The translations under genes were made by a program, and so were the position numbers. Below the pieces are notes generated by a model that saw only the letters and a list, made by a program, of their open reading frames with translations, did not search any database and was not told where the DNA came from. This document shows positions 10,496 through 18,780 of a stretch of 64,000 nucleotides of DNA, in pieces. Positions within the stretch are counted from its first letter, which is position 1, and each line of letters opens with the position of its first letter. The stretch comes from Salinilacustrithrix sp034522155 (lineage in GTDB: Bacteria; Actinomycetota; Acidimicrobiia; Acidimicrobiales; Salinilacustritrichaceae). Location: the NCBI GenBank assembly GCA_034522155.1, contig JAXHLP010000005.1, positions 496,001 through 560,000 of the forward strand. The letters run 5' to 3'.

Positions 10496-10726
10496 GTGAG
10501 CGCGAACTGCAGCCGACCCGGGTGCCGACGGGCGCCGATCGCCACGCTGACCTACGACTACGGGGCCCGGGTGGCCACCGTCGAGCGCCTCGCGCCGCAC
10601 CATCCGATGCAGTACGACCTGTGCGAGCTCCACACCGAACGCCTGTCGGTGCCCAACGGTTGGACGCTCGTCGACCGGCGGGTCACCGCGCCCGTGGTCG
10701 ACCTCCACGACCGCCGCGCCTCCTGA
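10496..10726 (+). CDS. DUF3499 family protein
   Basis: A 76-residue protein with the DUF3499 hallmarks: N-terminal CSRPGCRRAPIATLTYDY, a central DLCELH, and RLSVPNGWTLVDRR. The Cys and His residues (C-x4-C early, C-x2-H in DLCELH) look like a small metal site, but no function is assigned to the family. In mycobacteria and streptomycetes this gene sits beside the phosphomannomutase cluster, as it does here a few genes away. Start is the GTG 8 nt after a TAGCCT -10. Confidence 0.85.
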   Translation: MSANCSRPGCRRAPIATLTYDYGARVATVERLAPHHPMQYDLCELHTERLSVPNGWTLVDRRVTAPVVDLHDRRAS

Positions 10727-10857
10727 GCGAAGGCAGAGGCCGAATCCTCCGGTTCTGGACCCCCGGATCGGTCACCACGCACCGAGGTGAGGGTCCAGCG
10801 GCGCGATCGCTCGACCCGGGCGAGCTGGCTGACCGATTCCGCCGCGAGGTCGGTCGG

Positions 10858-10863
10858 TAGCGT
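10858..10863 (+). promoter_or_regulatory. -10 element TAGCGT of the CPBP protease gene (leaderless type)
   Basis: TAGCGT ends 7 nt before the GTG at 10871. It decides the start: the open frame continues 28 codons upstream to 10787 but that part is not CPBP-like. Confidence 0.45.
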
Positions 10864-10870
10864 TGGTCCG

Positions 10871-11641
10871 GTGACCGCGACCGACGCCGCCGACACCACG
10901 GGCGGGCCGCCTCCGGGACGGGATGCCGAGCGCCCCCGCTGGGGGGTCCTCGACGTGGTCGCCGCGTTCCTGGTGGCCCAGATCGCCTCGGGGATCGGCC
11001 TGGCGGTGTTCTCGTCGGCGAAGGGCGTTCCGATCGAGGATCTGACCGAGGAGGCGCTGAGCCTCGGCGAGATCGCGTTGCTCCAGTTGCCCCTGTGGCT
11101 CGGCCTGCTGGTCGTGCCCCTCGTGGCCACTCGTGTGCGGGGCAACGGCGCTGTCCACGACCTGGGGTTGTGGACCCGCTGGTCGGACGCGCCCGTGGGT
11201 CTGCTGATCGGTGTCGCCTGCCAGCTCGTGCTCGTCCCCCTCGTCACCTGGCCCTTGCTCGAGCTGACGAACTCGAGCTCCGACGACGTGAGCGAGCGGG
11301 CGGAGATCCTCGCCGACAAGGCAGCCGGCCCGGGTGTGCTGCTCCTGTTCCTCGTGCTCGCGGTCGGTGCACCAGTCGCCGAGGAGGTCTTCTACCGGGG
11401 ACTGCTCCAGCGGACCATGGCCCGCAAGGTGCCCATCTGGCCCACGATGGTCATCGTCGCGCTCCTGTTCGCCGCGACCCACGGTTTGGGCGAGGTGGAG
11501 CGGCTGCGGTTCCCGGCGCTGGCCATCTTCGGGCTCGTGCTGTCGTACCTGGCCCACCGGACCGGACGGCTGGGGACGAGCATCTGGGCCCACGTCGGCT
11601 TCAACGCCACGACAGTCGTGCTGCTGAGCGTCGCGGGGTGA
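10871..11641 (+). CDS. CPBP-family intramembrane glutamic/metallo-protease
   Basis: A 256-residue multi-pass membrane protein of the CPBP (CAAX protease and bacteriocin-processing, Abi) family. The three family motifs are present: EEVFYRG (171-177), FAATH (H204) and the downstream HVGFN. Residues about 28-50, 68-88, 107-130 and 155-172 are hydrophobic helices before the active site. Bacterial members cleave prenylated or membrane peptides, or serve in bacteriocin self-immunity; no substrate gene is adjacent. It precedes a GT-C-like membrane protein by 39 nt and may share its transcript. Confidence 0.85.
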   Translation: MTATDAADTTGGPPPGRDAERPRWGVLDVVAAFLVAQIASGIGLAVFSSAKGVPIEDLTEEALSLGEIALLQLPLWLGLLVVPLVATRVRGNGAVHDLGLWTRWSDAPVGLLIGVACQLVLVPLVTWPLLELTNSSSDDVSERAEILADKAAGPGVLLLFLVLAVGAPVAEEVFYRGLLQRTMARKVPIWPTMVIVALLFAATHGLGEVERLRFPALAIFGLVLSYLAHRTGRLGTSIWAHVGFNATTVVLLSVAG

Positions 11642-11680
11642 TCCCGAGCCGGTACCCGGGGGTGCGAAGATGACGAGTCC

Positions 11681-14600
11681 ATGAGCGTCCTCGACCGCGA
11701 CGACCCGGAGGCCGTCGACACCCGGGGTATCGACGACGGGCCGGCCGACGCCGCGCCGGTCGAGGAGAATCGCCCGCGCCTGCCGCCCACCGACGACGGG
11801 CCGATCCGCAAGCTCATCGACATCGGCGTGGTCGCCGCGTCGGCGCTCTTCGTCTTCTGGCAGCTCCATCCCGACCTGATCGTGTCGGACTCCACCCCGG
11901 CCGGCGGCGACATGGGCGCCCACGTGTACGCCTTGGGGTACCTGCGCGACGTGCTGCTGGCCGACTTCCGGTGGTCGGGCTGGACACCCGAGTGGTATGC
12001 GGGCTTCCCGATATTCCACTTCTACATGGTCGTGCCGTTCCTGGTGATGGTGGTCCTCAACGCCGGGCTCACGGGGGCTGGAGCGTTGCTGCCCATGGCG
12101 GGCTCGTTCGCGGTCAGCTCGTCGAGCACCCGCTGGCGGCAGGATCCCGCCGTCGCGGCCGCCGCCGGGGGTGCACTCGTCGTCACCATCGGTGCCGGGA
12201 TCTGGTCCGGCTGGGGGCCCGGCGTGGTGTTCACGATGATGGTCGTGGCGGCTGGTGTCGCCGTGCTCGCAGCATGGCTGGCCGAGTCGAACCGCGCGCG
12301 GGTGGTGGCCGCGCTGGCCCTCGTCATCGCGCTCGGCGGCATCGCCCTGCCGTACGGGGCCGCCTTCAAGGTCGTCTCCGTGGCCGGCGTCGTGGCCATG
12401 CCGGTCTCGGCCTACATCTTCGGGCGGCTGGCCCGCTTCCCGTTCCCCACGCCGGCCCTGCTCTCGGTGGCGACACTGGCCTTCCTGTTCGACAAGTACT
12501 TCACCATCTACGGAGGCAACATCGCCTCGACGATGGCGGGCGAGTTCGCGTTCTCCATCAGCCTGGCGCTGGCCATCGCCTACCTCGGCGTGGTGCTCCA
12601 CGGCCTGCGCACGGGGACCCACCGGGCCACCGCGGCCGTGCTACTGGCCCTGGTCGGGCTCTGCCATCTGATCCCGGCGTTCTTCGCGCTCGTGGCCACG
12701 GCGGTCTTCCTCGTGGTCCACGTGGTCAACGAGGTGCCGAACCGGTCCCACGAGCACGGGTCGTCCGCCGAACACCGGGATGTCCCCAGGATCCTCGTCC
12801 TCGTTGTAACCCTCGCCGCGATCCTGCTCATCGTGCTCGGAGCCGCCATCGTCTGGGCCCTGGACATGGACGTTCCGGTCTCCGGGCCCCTGGTCGCTGG
12901 CGTCGTGGTCACGCTGGCGATCGTCGGGCTCCTCACCTGGACCCGCCGTGGCCCGGCCGACGACCCGCCAGCTGACGGTCTTCGGGTCGGTGCAGGACGC
13001 GTCTGGTGGCTGCTGTCGATGGGAGTCGTGGCCGCGCTGCTCGCGGCCTGGTGGGTGCTGCCCTTCTACCTGCAGCAGACGTACCTGAACGACATGGGCT
13101 GGGGGAAGATCGCCGTCCACGTCGAGGGCACCGCCATCTGGGACTGGTTCACCGACTCGGTCTGGCCCGAGCTCGTCCCCACCGACCTGCGGCTCTACGC
13201 CGCGCTGGCCCTCGTCGGTGCCGTCCTGTCGGTGGTGTTCAAGCACCGCATCGGCACGGCGCTGGTGATCCTCGGCCTGCTGCTGGCGACGGCGTTCGTC
13301 TTCGTACCCCAGGGCCGGCTGTGGAACGCCCGCCTCCTGCCGTTCTGGTACCTCGTCGTCTACTTCCTCGCCGCCGTGGGAGTCGGCGAGGTGGCGCGGG
13401 CGATGGCGCAGGTGTTCACGAGCCGGCCCGACCGGCCGGCCCGGGTCTTCACCCGTCTCGCCGCACCCGTGTGCCTGCTCGCGCTCGGCGTGTTCCTCGG
13501 CGCCCAGCTCCGCAACCTGCCGGGCGGCGAGACCCGGGACGACGGCTCCTACGAGCTGCTCTCGTTCGTGGACGTCGAGGGCACCAACTTCGTCCGGGGC
13601 TGGGCCGAGTGGAACTACGCCGGCTACGAGGGCAAGGACGCCTATCCCGAGTACCGCGACATCGTCACGACCATGGGCGATGTCGGCGAGGAACGGGGCT
13701 GCGGGATGTCGTTGTGGGAGTACAGCTCCGACCTCAACGACTACGGCACGCCGATGGCGCTCATGCTGTTGCCGCACTGGACCGACGGCTGCATCGGCTC
13801 GATGGAGGGTCTGTACTTCGAGGCGTCGTCCACGACGCCGTTCCACTTCCTCATGCAGTCCGAGCTCTCGGCCGAGCCCTCACGGGCCCAGCGTGACATG
13901 CCCTACCGCGACCTCGACGTCGACGCCGGTGTCGAGCACATGCAGCTGATGGGCGTGCAGTACTACCTGGCCAAGAGCGCCGAGGCGACGACGGCCGCCG
14001 ACAGCCACCCCGAACTCACCCAGATCGCCACCTCGGGGCCGTGGGTCGTCTACGAGGTCGCCGCCTCGCCGATGGTCGAACCGCTGCGCTTCCAGCCCGC
14101 GGTGACCACGGCCGGCGAGGAGCAGCACGAGTGGCTGTGTCGCGGCGAGAACGATCAGGGGCAGTGCACCGGTCCGGCGCTCGACTGGTTCCAGGACCCG
14201 TCCCGATGGGCCATCGCCCTCGCGGCCAGCGGCCCCGACGACTGGCAACGGGTCGATCCGGGCCAGGCGCCCGAGCCTCAGCCGGTCGAGCCGGCCGAGG
14301 TGTCCGACGTCGAGATCGGCCGCGACGGCATCTCCTTCACCGTCGACGAGCCCGGCTCCCCGGTGCTGGTCAAGCAGTCGTACTTCCCCAACTGGGAGGC
14401 CAGCGGCGCCGAGGGGCCCTACCGGGTGGCACCCAACCTCATGGTGGTCGTCCCCACCGACACCGAGGTGTCGTTGGGCTACGGGCGGACCGGGGTCGAC
14501 TGGCTCGCGATCGCGCTCACGGCGCTCGGTCTCGGCCTGCTCGTCGTCCTGGTCCGTGCCGGACCGGTGGGTGTGGGGCGCCTCCGTGACGACGACCACG

Positions 14601-14761
14601 GGATGGCCGCCGCGGTGGCCGAGGTCTCCGGGCCCACCGATCCGCCTCCGCCCGGGTCGGCACCGCCACCGCCGCCCGTACCTCCGCGACCGGACCCGGG
14701 CAGTCGACCGTCACCCGACCCCGACCTGCCGGGGGACCTGGGGCGCATCCCGGACCCGTAG
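11681..14761 (+). CDS. Large multi-pass membrane protein, 6-pyruvoyl-tetrahydropterin-synthase-related (GT-C-like)
   Basis: A 1026-residue protein. After a soluble N-terminus, TM1 is near residues 45-65 and is followed by the acidic loop GGDMGAHVYALGYLRD and WTPEWYAGFPIFHFYMVVP, a signature of the PTPS-related membrane family, which looks like a GT-C polyprenol-sugar transferase. About a dozen helices reach residue 600; an extracytoplasmic domain (about 620-930) and a final helix follow. The tail is Pro-rich. Between VVLNAGL and LPYGAAFKVV there are about 85 extra hydrophobic residues. Its TAG overlaps the next GTG by one base. Role: probable envelope glycosyl transfer, inferred. Confidence 0.65.
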   Translation: MSVLDRDDPEAVDTRGIDDGPADAAPVEENRPRLPPTDDGPIRKLIDIGVVAASALFVFWQLHPDLIVSDSTPAGGDMGAHVYALGYLRDVLLADFRWSGWTPEWYAGFPIFHFYMVVPFLVMVVLNAGLTGAGALLPMAGSFAVSSSSTRWRQDPAVAAAAGGALVVTIGAGIWSGWGPGVVFTMMVVAAGVAVLAAWLAESNRARVVAALALVIALGGIALPYGAAFKVVSVAGVVAMPVSAYIFGRLARFPFPTPALLSVATLAFLFDKYFTIYGGNIASTMAGEFAFSISLALAIAYLGVVLHGLRTGTHRATAAVLLALVGLCHLIPAFFALVATAVFLVVHVVNEVPNRSHEHGSSAEHRDVPRILVLVVTLAAILLIVLGAAIVWALDMDVPVSGPLVAGVVVTLAIVGLLTWTRRGPADDPPADGLRVGAGRVWWLLSMGVVAALLAAWWVLPFYLQQTYLNDMGWGKIAVHVEGTAIWDWFTDSVWPELVPTDLRLYAALALVGAVLSVVFKHRIGTALVILGLLLATAFVFVPQGRLWNARLLPFWYLVVYFLAAVGVGEVARAMAQVFTSRPDRPARVFTRLAAPVCLLALGVFLGAQLRNLPGGETRDDGSYELLSFVDVEGTNFVRGWAEWNYAGYEGKDAYPEYRDIVTTMGDVGEERGCGMSLWEYSSDLNDYGTPMALMLLPHWTDGCIGSMEGLYFEASSTTPFHFLMQSELSAEPSRAQRDMPYRDLDVDAGVEHMQLMGVQYYLAKSAEATTAADSHPELTQIATSGPWVVYEVAASPMVEPLRFQPAVTTAGEEQHEWLCRGENDQGQCTGPALDWFQDPSRWAIALAASGPDDWQRVDPGQAPEPQPVEPAEVSDVEIGRDGISFTVDEPGSPVLVKQSYFPNWEASGAEGPYRVAPNLMVVVPTDTEVSLGYGRTGVDWLAIALTALGLGLLVVLVRAGPVGVGRLRDDDHGMAAAVAEVSGPTDPPPPGSAPPPPPVPPRPDPGSRPSPDPDLPGDLGRIPDP

Positions 14762-15942
14762 TGCGCCCGCTCCGCACGCTCCTCGCCGTCGCCATCGTGC
14801 CGACCGCGGTCGACGTCGGCCTGCTCGTCGCGTTGCGCCAGGGCGTCGGCTTGCCGCTCATCGTGGCTGACCTGCTCGCCATCGCGGTCGCGTCCGTGGT
14901 TTCGTACTCGCTGCACCGGGTCACCACCTACCGCTCGAACCCCTTCTACCGCTGGGTCCGCCATCCCGGTGCGTTCGCGCTCATCGCCATCGGCGCCGGT
15001 CTGGTCGACGCCCTCGTCCTCCGACTGACCTTCGCCGCCACGGGCTACGAGACCGCGGGTGCACTGGTGGTCGCCAAGCTGGTCGCATTGTGCGTCGCCA
15101 TACCGATCCGCGCCGCCGGGTACCGGTTCGTGCTCTCGGAGGAGGTCGTCGAGCACCGCCAACTCGAGCCCCAGCCCCGGTCGTCGGGTTCGCTGCGACT
15201 GACCGTGGTGGTGCCCGCCTACCGGGAAGTCGAGCGGATCGCCGCCACCGTCGGTGCCATCCGCTCGACGCTGGTCGACGTCGCCGACGACGGGGGTGTG
15301 GAGATCATCGTGGTCGACGACGGCTCCGGCGACGGCACCGGCGACCGGGCGATGGACGCCGGTGCCGACCAGGTGGTGGTGCTTCCTGCGAACCGGGGCA
15401 AGGGGGCGGCGGTGCGCGCCGGCCTGCAGGCGAGCCGGGGCCGGGCCGTGGCGTTCCTCGACGCGGATCTCGCCTACAGCCCCGACCACCTTCTCGTGGT
15501 CCTCGAAGAGATCGAGGAGGGCTGGGACGTGGTCATCGGCAACCGGCGGCACCCGGATTCGGAAACCGCGTTCGCCGGCTCGGGCCTGCGGAGCCTCGGC
15601 AGCCGGGCGGTGAACCGGCTGGCCGCGCTCGCACTGCTCGCCGCGCCGCTCGACACCCAGTGTGGGCTCAAGGGGTTTCGTGGCGACGTCGCCCGAACCG
15701 TGGCTGGTGCCACCCGCATCGACGGGTTCGCGTTCGACATCGAGATCCTCCACCTCGTCGAGCGGGCCGGGTGGTCGTTGTGCCAGGTACCCGTCCGACT
15801 CGACGACACCGGACGAGCGTCGACGGTACGGGTGCTCGCCGACGTCGTGCTCCTGACCCGCGACCTGCTCCGCATCCGGTGGTGGGCGTCGACGGGCGCC
15901 TACGGCGCCGACTTCGCCGACGGCCGAGTCCGGATCGGCTGA
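14761..15942 (+). CDS. GtrA-like membrane domain fused to DPM1-type GT2 glycosyltransferase
   Basis: A 393-residue two-domain protein. Residues about 3-125 contain four hydrophobic helices of the GtrA type (SYSLHRVTTYRSN between helices two and three), the domain thought to help flip polyprenyl-phosphate sugars. Residues about 135-390 are a family-2 glycosyltransferase: TVVVPAYREVERI, IIVVDDGSGDGT, and the DxD-like FLDADLAYSP. Together this suggests synthesis and flipping of polyprenyl-phosphate mannose or glucose. GtrA precedes the transferase, whereas archaeal dolichol-phosphate mannose synthases carry it C-terminally. GTG start overlaps the preceding stop (TAGTG). Confidence 0.8.
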   Translation: MRPLRTLLAVAIVPTAVDVGLLVALRQGVGLPLIVADLLAIAVASVVSYSLHRVTTYRSNPFYRWVRHPGAFALIAIGAGLVDALVLRLTFAATGYETAGALVVAKLVALCVAIPIRAAGYRFVLSEEVVEHRQLEPQPRSSGSLRLTVVVPAYREVERIAATVGAIRSTLVDVADDGGVEIIVVDDGSGDGTGDRAMDAGADQVVVLPANRGKGAAVRAGLQASRGRAVAFLDADLAYSPDHLLVVLEEIEEGWDVVIGNRRHPDSETAFAGSGLRSLGSRAVNRLAALALLAAPLDTQCGLKGFRGDVARTVAGATRIDGFAFDIEILHLVERAGWSLCQVPVRLDDTGRASTVRVLADVVLLTRDLLRIRWWASTGAYGADFADGRVRIG

Positions 15943-15957
15943 GCTTCCGGTGCTCAG

Positions 15958-15989
15958 GAGTCCCGGCGGTCCGGAGTCCCAGCGGTCCG
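15958..15989. repeat. Tandem 16-bp duplication upstream of the phosphomannomutase
   Basis: GAGTCCCGGCGGTCCG (15958-15973) is followed directly by GAGTCCCAGCGGTCCG (15974-15989), one mismatch. It lies in the 104-bp gap before the mutase ATG. It may be a slippage product or a paired regulator site. Confidence 0.6.
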
Positions 15990-16046
15990 ATGCGCCGTCG
16001 GCCACCCGCTTGCGGACATGGCGGTGGGCCGACCACGCTGCACACC

Positions 16047-17393
16047 ATGGCTGACATCGACGCCGTGTTCAAGGCCTACGACATCCGGGGCACCACCCCC
16101 GACCAACTCGACGCCGGGCTGGTCCGCGACATCGGGATCGCCTTCGCCCGTTTCGTGCGCGACCAGCCGTACCCTCACGATCGTGTGCTGGTCGGCCGGG
16201 ACATGCGCGAGTCGGGCGTCGAGCTCGTCGAGGCGTTCTGCGAGGGCGTCACCGGTGAAGGGCTCGATGTGACCCGCCTCGGCCTGGCGTCCACCGACCT
16301 CCTCTACTTCGCCTCCGGCTCGATGGACGCGCCCGGGGCCATGTTCACCGCCAGCCACAACCCGGCGCAGTACAACGGCATCAAGCTGACGTTGGCGGGC
16401 GCCCGCCCCATCGGCACCGACACCGGTCTGGACGAGATGAAGGCGATGATCAACGAGGGAGTGGGCTCGTCGGGCTTGCACGGTTCGGTGGACGACGACG
16501 ACCTCCTCGCCGCGTTCGGCGCGCACGTCCGGTCCTTCATCGACGTCGAAGCGCTCGCGCCGACGAAGGTCGTGGCCGACACCGCCAACGGGATGGGTGG
16601 TCTGGTCGTCCCCGAGGTGTTCGCGCCGCTCCCGGTCGACCTCGAGATCTTGTACGGCGAGCTCGACGGCACCTTCCCCAACCACCCGGCCGACCCGCTC
16701 AACACCGACAACCTCCGCGACCTGCAGGCCCGGGTGCTCGAGACGGGCGCCGATGTCGGGCTGGCGTTCGACGGCGACGCCGACCGCGTGTTCCTCGTCG
16801 ACGACCTCGGCCAGCCCGTGTCAGGGTCGACCACCACCGCGATCGTGGCCAAGGGGATCCTCGAGAAGGACCCGGGTGCCACGATCCTGCACAACCTGAT
16901 CTGCTCCAAGGCGGTGCCCGAGGTGGTGCGGGAGCACGGCGGCACGCCGGTCCGCACCCGTGTCGGGCACAGCTACATCAAGGCGGTCATGGCCGAGACG
17001 GGCGCCGCGTTCGGCGGCGAGCACTCGGCGCACTACTACTTCCGCGACAACTGGCGGGCCGACAGTGGCGCGATCGCCGCGCTCGTCGTGCTCGAGCAGC
17101 TCAGCCGGGCCGGGCAGAAGCTGTCCGAGCTGCGCAAGCCGTTCGAACGGTACGCAGCGTCCGGCGAGATCAACACCGAGGTCGGCGATCCGGCGGCGGT
17201 CATCGACCGGGTCGCCGAGGTCTACGCCGACCTCGACCAGGACCGCATCGACGGGCTCACCGTCGACGCCGGCGATTGGTGGTTCAATCTCCGTCCGTCC
17301 AACACCGAGCCGCTCCTGCGCCTCAACCTCGAAGCAACCACCCCGGACCAGTGCGCCGACAAGGTCGCCGAGGTCCGGTCCCACCTCAGCTGA
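16047..17393 (+). CDS. manB: Phosphomannomutase/phosphoglucomutase
   Basis: A 448-residue alpha-D-phosphohexomutase that interconverts mannose 6-phosphate and mannose 1-phosphate (or the glucose pair), feeding GDP-mannose synthesis. Visible motifs are the N-terminal FKAYDIRGT, the catalytic phosphoserine loop FTASHNP, the metal loop FDGDADR, the sugar-binding GGEHSAHYYFRD and the phosphate-binding RPSNTEPLLR. Length is normal. The ATG at 16047 fits the family N-terminus; longer frames upstream shadow the preceding gene. It is followed 10 nt later by the Trm112-like gene, then the SIS protein and ahcY, the same order as in other Actinobacteria. Confidence 0.93.
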   Translation: MADIDAVFKAYDIRGTTPDQLDAGLVRDIGIAFARFVRDQPYPHDRVLVGRDMRESGVELVEAFCEGVTGEGLDVTRLGLASTDLLYFASGSMDAPGAMFTASHNPAQYNGIKLTLAGARPIGTDTGLDEMKAMINEGVGSSGLHGSVDDDDLLAAFGAHVRSFIDVEALAPTKVVADTANGMGGLVVPEVFAPLPVDLEILYGELDGTFPNHPADPLNTDNLRDLQARVLETGADVGLAFDGDADRVFLVDDLGQPVSGSTTTAIVAKGILEKDPGATILHNLICSKAVPEVVREHGGTPVRTRVGHSYIKAVMAETGAAFGGEHSAHYYFRDNWRADSGAIAALVVLEQLSRAGQKLSELRKPFERYAASGEINTEVGDPAAVIDRVAEVYADLDQDRIDGLTVDAGDWWFNLRPSNTEPLLRLNLEATTPDQCADKVAEVRSHLS

Positions 17394-17403
17394 AGGAAGT
17401 CTC

Positions 17404-17643
17404 ATGGCACTCGACCAACTCCTGCTCGACATCCTCGCCTGCCCCGAGGACAAGGGTCCGCTCTACTACTTCGAGGACGAGGGCGTGCTGCTCAACCCCC
17501 GCCTCGAGCGCACCTACGAGATCCGCGACGACATCCCGATCATGCTGATCGACGAAGCGACGACCATCGACGACGCCGAGGTCGAGCGGCTGCTCGCCAA
17601 GGCCGAGGCCGAGGGCATCGCCCCGACCTTCGAGGCCGACTGA
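17404..17643 (+). CDS. Trm112-like small protein, cysteine-poor variant
   Basis: A 79-residue protein starting MALDQLLLDILACPEDKGPL, followed by a strand-rich core with TYEIRDDIPIMLIDEA, the Trm112 fold signature. Classical Trm112 binds zinc with about four cysteines and activates methyltransferases; here only one cysteine (in ACP) remains, so zinc binding is unlikely. Its fixed place after the mutase suggests a partner or stabiliser of a neighbour rather than a tRNA methyltransferase subunit (inference). GAAGGAAG, just upstream of the ATG, is a strong Shine-Dalgarno sequence. Confidence 0.8.
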   Translation: MALDQLLLDILACPEDKGPLYYFEDEGVLLNPRLERTYEIRDDIPIMLIDEATTIDDAEVERLLAKAEAEGIAPTFEAD

Positions 17644-17669
17644 CACCGCGAATCGGCGGAGCTGCATCC

Positions 17670-18614
17670 ATGGCGCTGCTGCCCGACGGGTCCATCGACA
17701 CCCTCGGCTACCTCGACACGGTGCTGGGCCTGCCCGAGCACCTCGAGGTCGCGCTCGGCACCGGGGTGAGCGCTGGTCTGCCCGACCCGGGCGACGTCGA
17801 TCACGTGGTCCTGGCGGCGACGGGGCCACTCACGACGGCTGTCGACCTCGTGGCCGCGCTCGCCCGACCCGTCGCGTCCGTACCGGTCTTCGGGGTGGAG
17901 CGGACCCAGCTCCCTGGCTTCGTCGGGCCCCGCTCACTCGTCCTGGTGGGCGGTCGGCCGCCCCTCGGGCACGAGGCGAGCGACCGGGGGGCCGCGGTCG
18001 TGGAGTTCGCTCCCACCTCGCAGGTCCCGGTCGAACGGCTCGGTGCCGTGCCGGTGGCGGTGCAGATGCTGCGCTCGCTGGCCGCCGTCGCGGTCATCGA
18101 CGGCCAGGACGACGCCGTGCGGGCCGCCATCGTGCAGCTGCGGCGACGGCGTGACGAGCTCGGTGGCGAGCGCTCGCCGGCGGCCCGCCTGGCCCGCCGG
18201 ATCGGTCGTACCTTGCCGCTGGCCTACGGGACCGACCCGCTGGGTGGCGCGGCGGCCCGCCACTGGAAGCGCCAGGTCAACGCGAGCGCCAAGGCGGCGT
18301 CGTTCGCCAACTGGCTGCCCGGGCTCGGCGACGCCGAGATCGCGGGCTGGGGCCAGCACGGCGACATGACCCGCCAGGTGTTCTCGCTGGTCCTGCTGCG
18401 TCACGACCACGAGCCGGCCGGTACCCGCACTGCGGTCGATCGGCTGGTCGACCTGGTCGACGAGGTGGTCCACGACCGCCACGTGGTCGACGCCGAGGGC
18501 GAGGGTCCGCTGGCCCAGCTCCTCGACCTGGTCTTCTACGGCGACCTCGTCGCCCACCACCTCGCCCAGGAGCTCGAGATCGACCCCGGCCCGGTCGGCT
18601 CGGCACTCGACTGA
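17670..18614 (+). CDS. SIS / bifunctional phosphoglucose-phosphomannose isomerase-like protein, degenerate
   Basis: A 314-residue protein that aligns with PGI/PMI-type SIS isomerases mainly in its C-terminal half: NASAKAASFANWLPGLGDAEIAGW corresponds to the conserved N-x-NAKxPAFxxxxPELxHNEIxGW region. The N-terminal SIS part lacks the usual S-x-SGNTxET phosphate loop (VGGRPPLGHEASD stands there), so isomerase activity is doubtful. Mycobacteria have a similar gene next to manB. It may be a regulatory or structural partner in mannose metabolism. Start ATG 26 nt after the Trm112-like stop. Confidence 0.65.
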   Translation: MALLPDGSIDTLGYLDTVLGLPEHLEVALGTGVSAGLPDPGDVDHVVLAATGPLTTAVDLVAALARPVASVPVFGVERTQLPGFVGPRSLVLVGGRPPLGHEASDRGAAVVEFAPTSQVPVERLGAVPVAVQMLRSLAAVAVIDGQDDAVRAAIVQLRRRRDELGGERSPAARLARRIGRTLPLAYGTDPLGGAAARHWKRQVNASAKAASFANWLPGLGDAEIAGWGQHGDMTRQVFSLVLLRHDHEPAGTRTAVDRLVDLVDEVVHDRHVVDAEGEGPLAQLLDLVFYGDLVAHHLAQELEIDPGPVGSALD

Positions 18615-18780
18615 GCCCGATTGCGCCCGACCGGGGGAAGGTCGCCGGCGGGCGAGTTCGGCCCCCGGGGGTCCTGCGACCTATGGTCGACTCGTTGGTC
18701 GGCTGCTCTGTCTGGCGTCGGTTGCGCCCAGCCGCCCTCGATTCCACGTCCTCGACGCGCCTGAGAGGTGTTCGCAACCC

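Noticed and set aside
18615..18780. SAH riboswitch upstream of ahcY
   Set aside because: The gap lacks the conserved CCGAGGAGCGCUGC-type core and the closing helix; only a possible -10 and a Shine-Dalgarno are visible.
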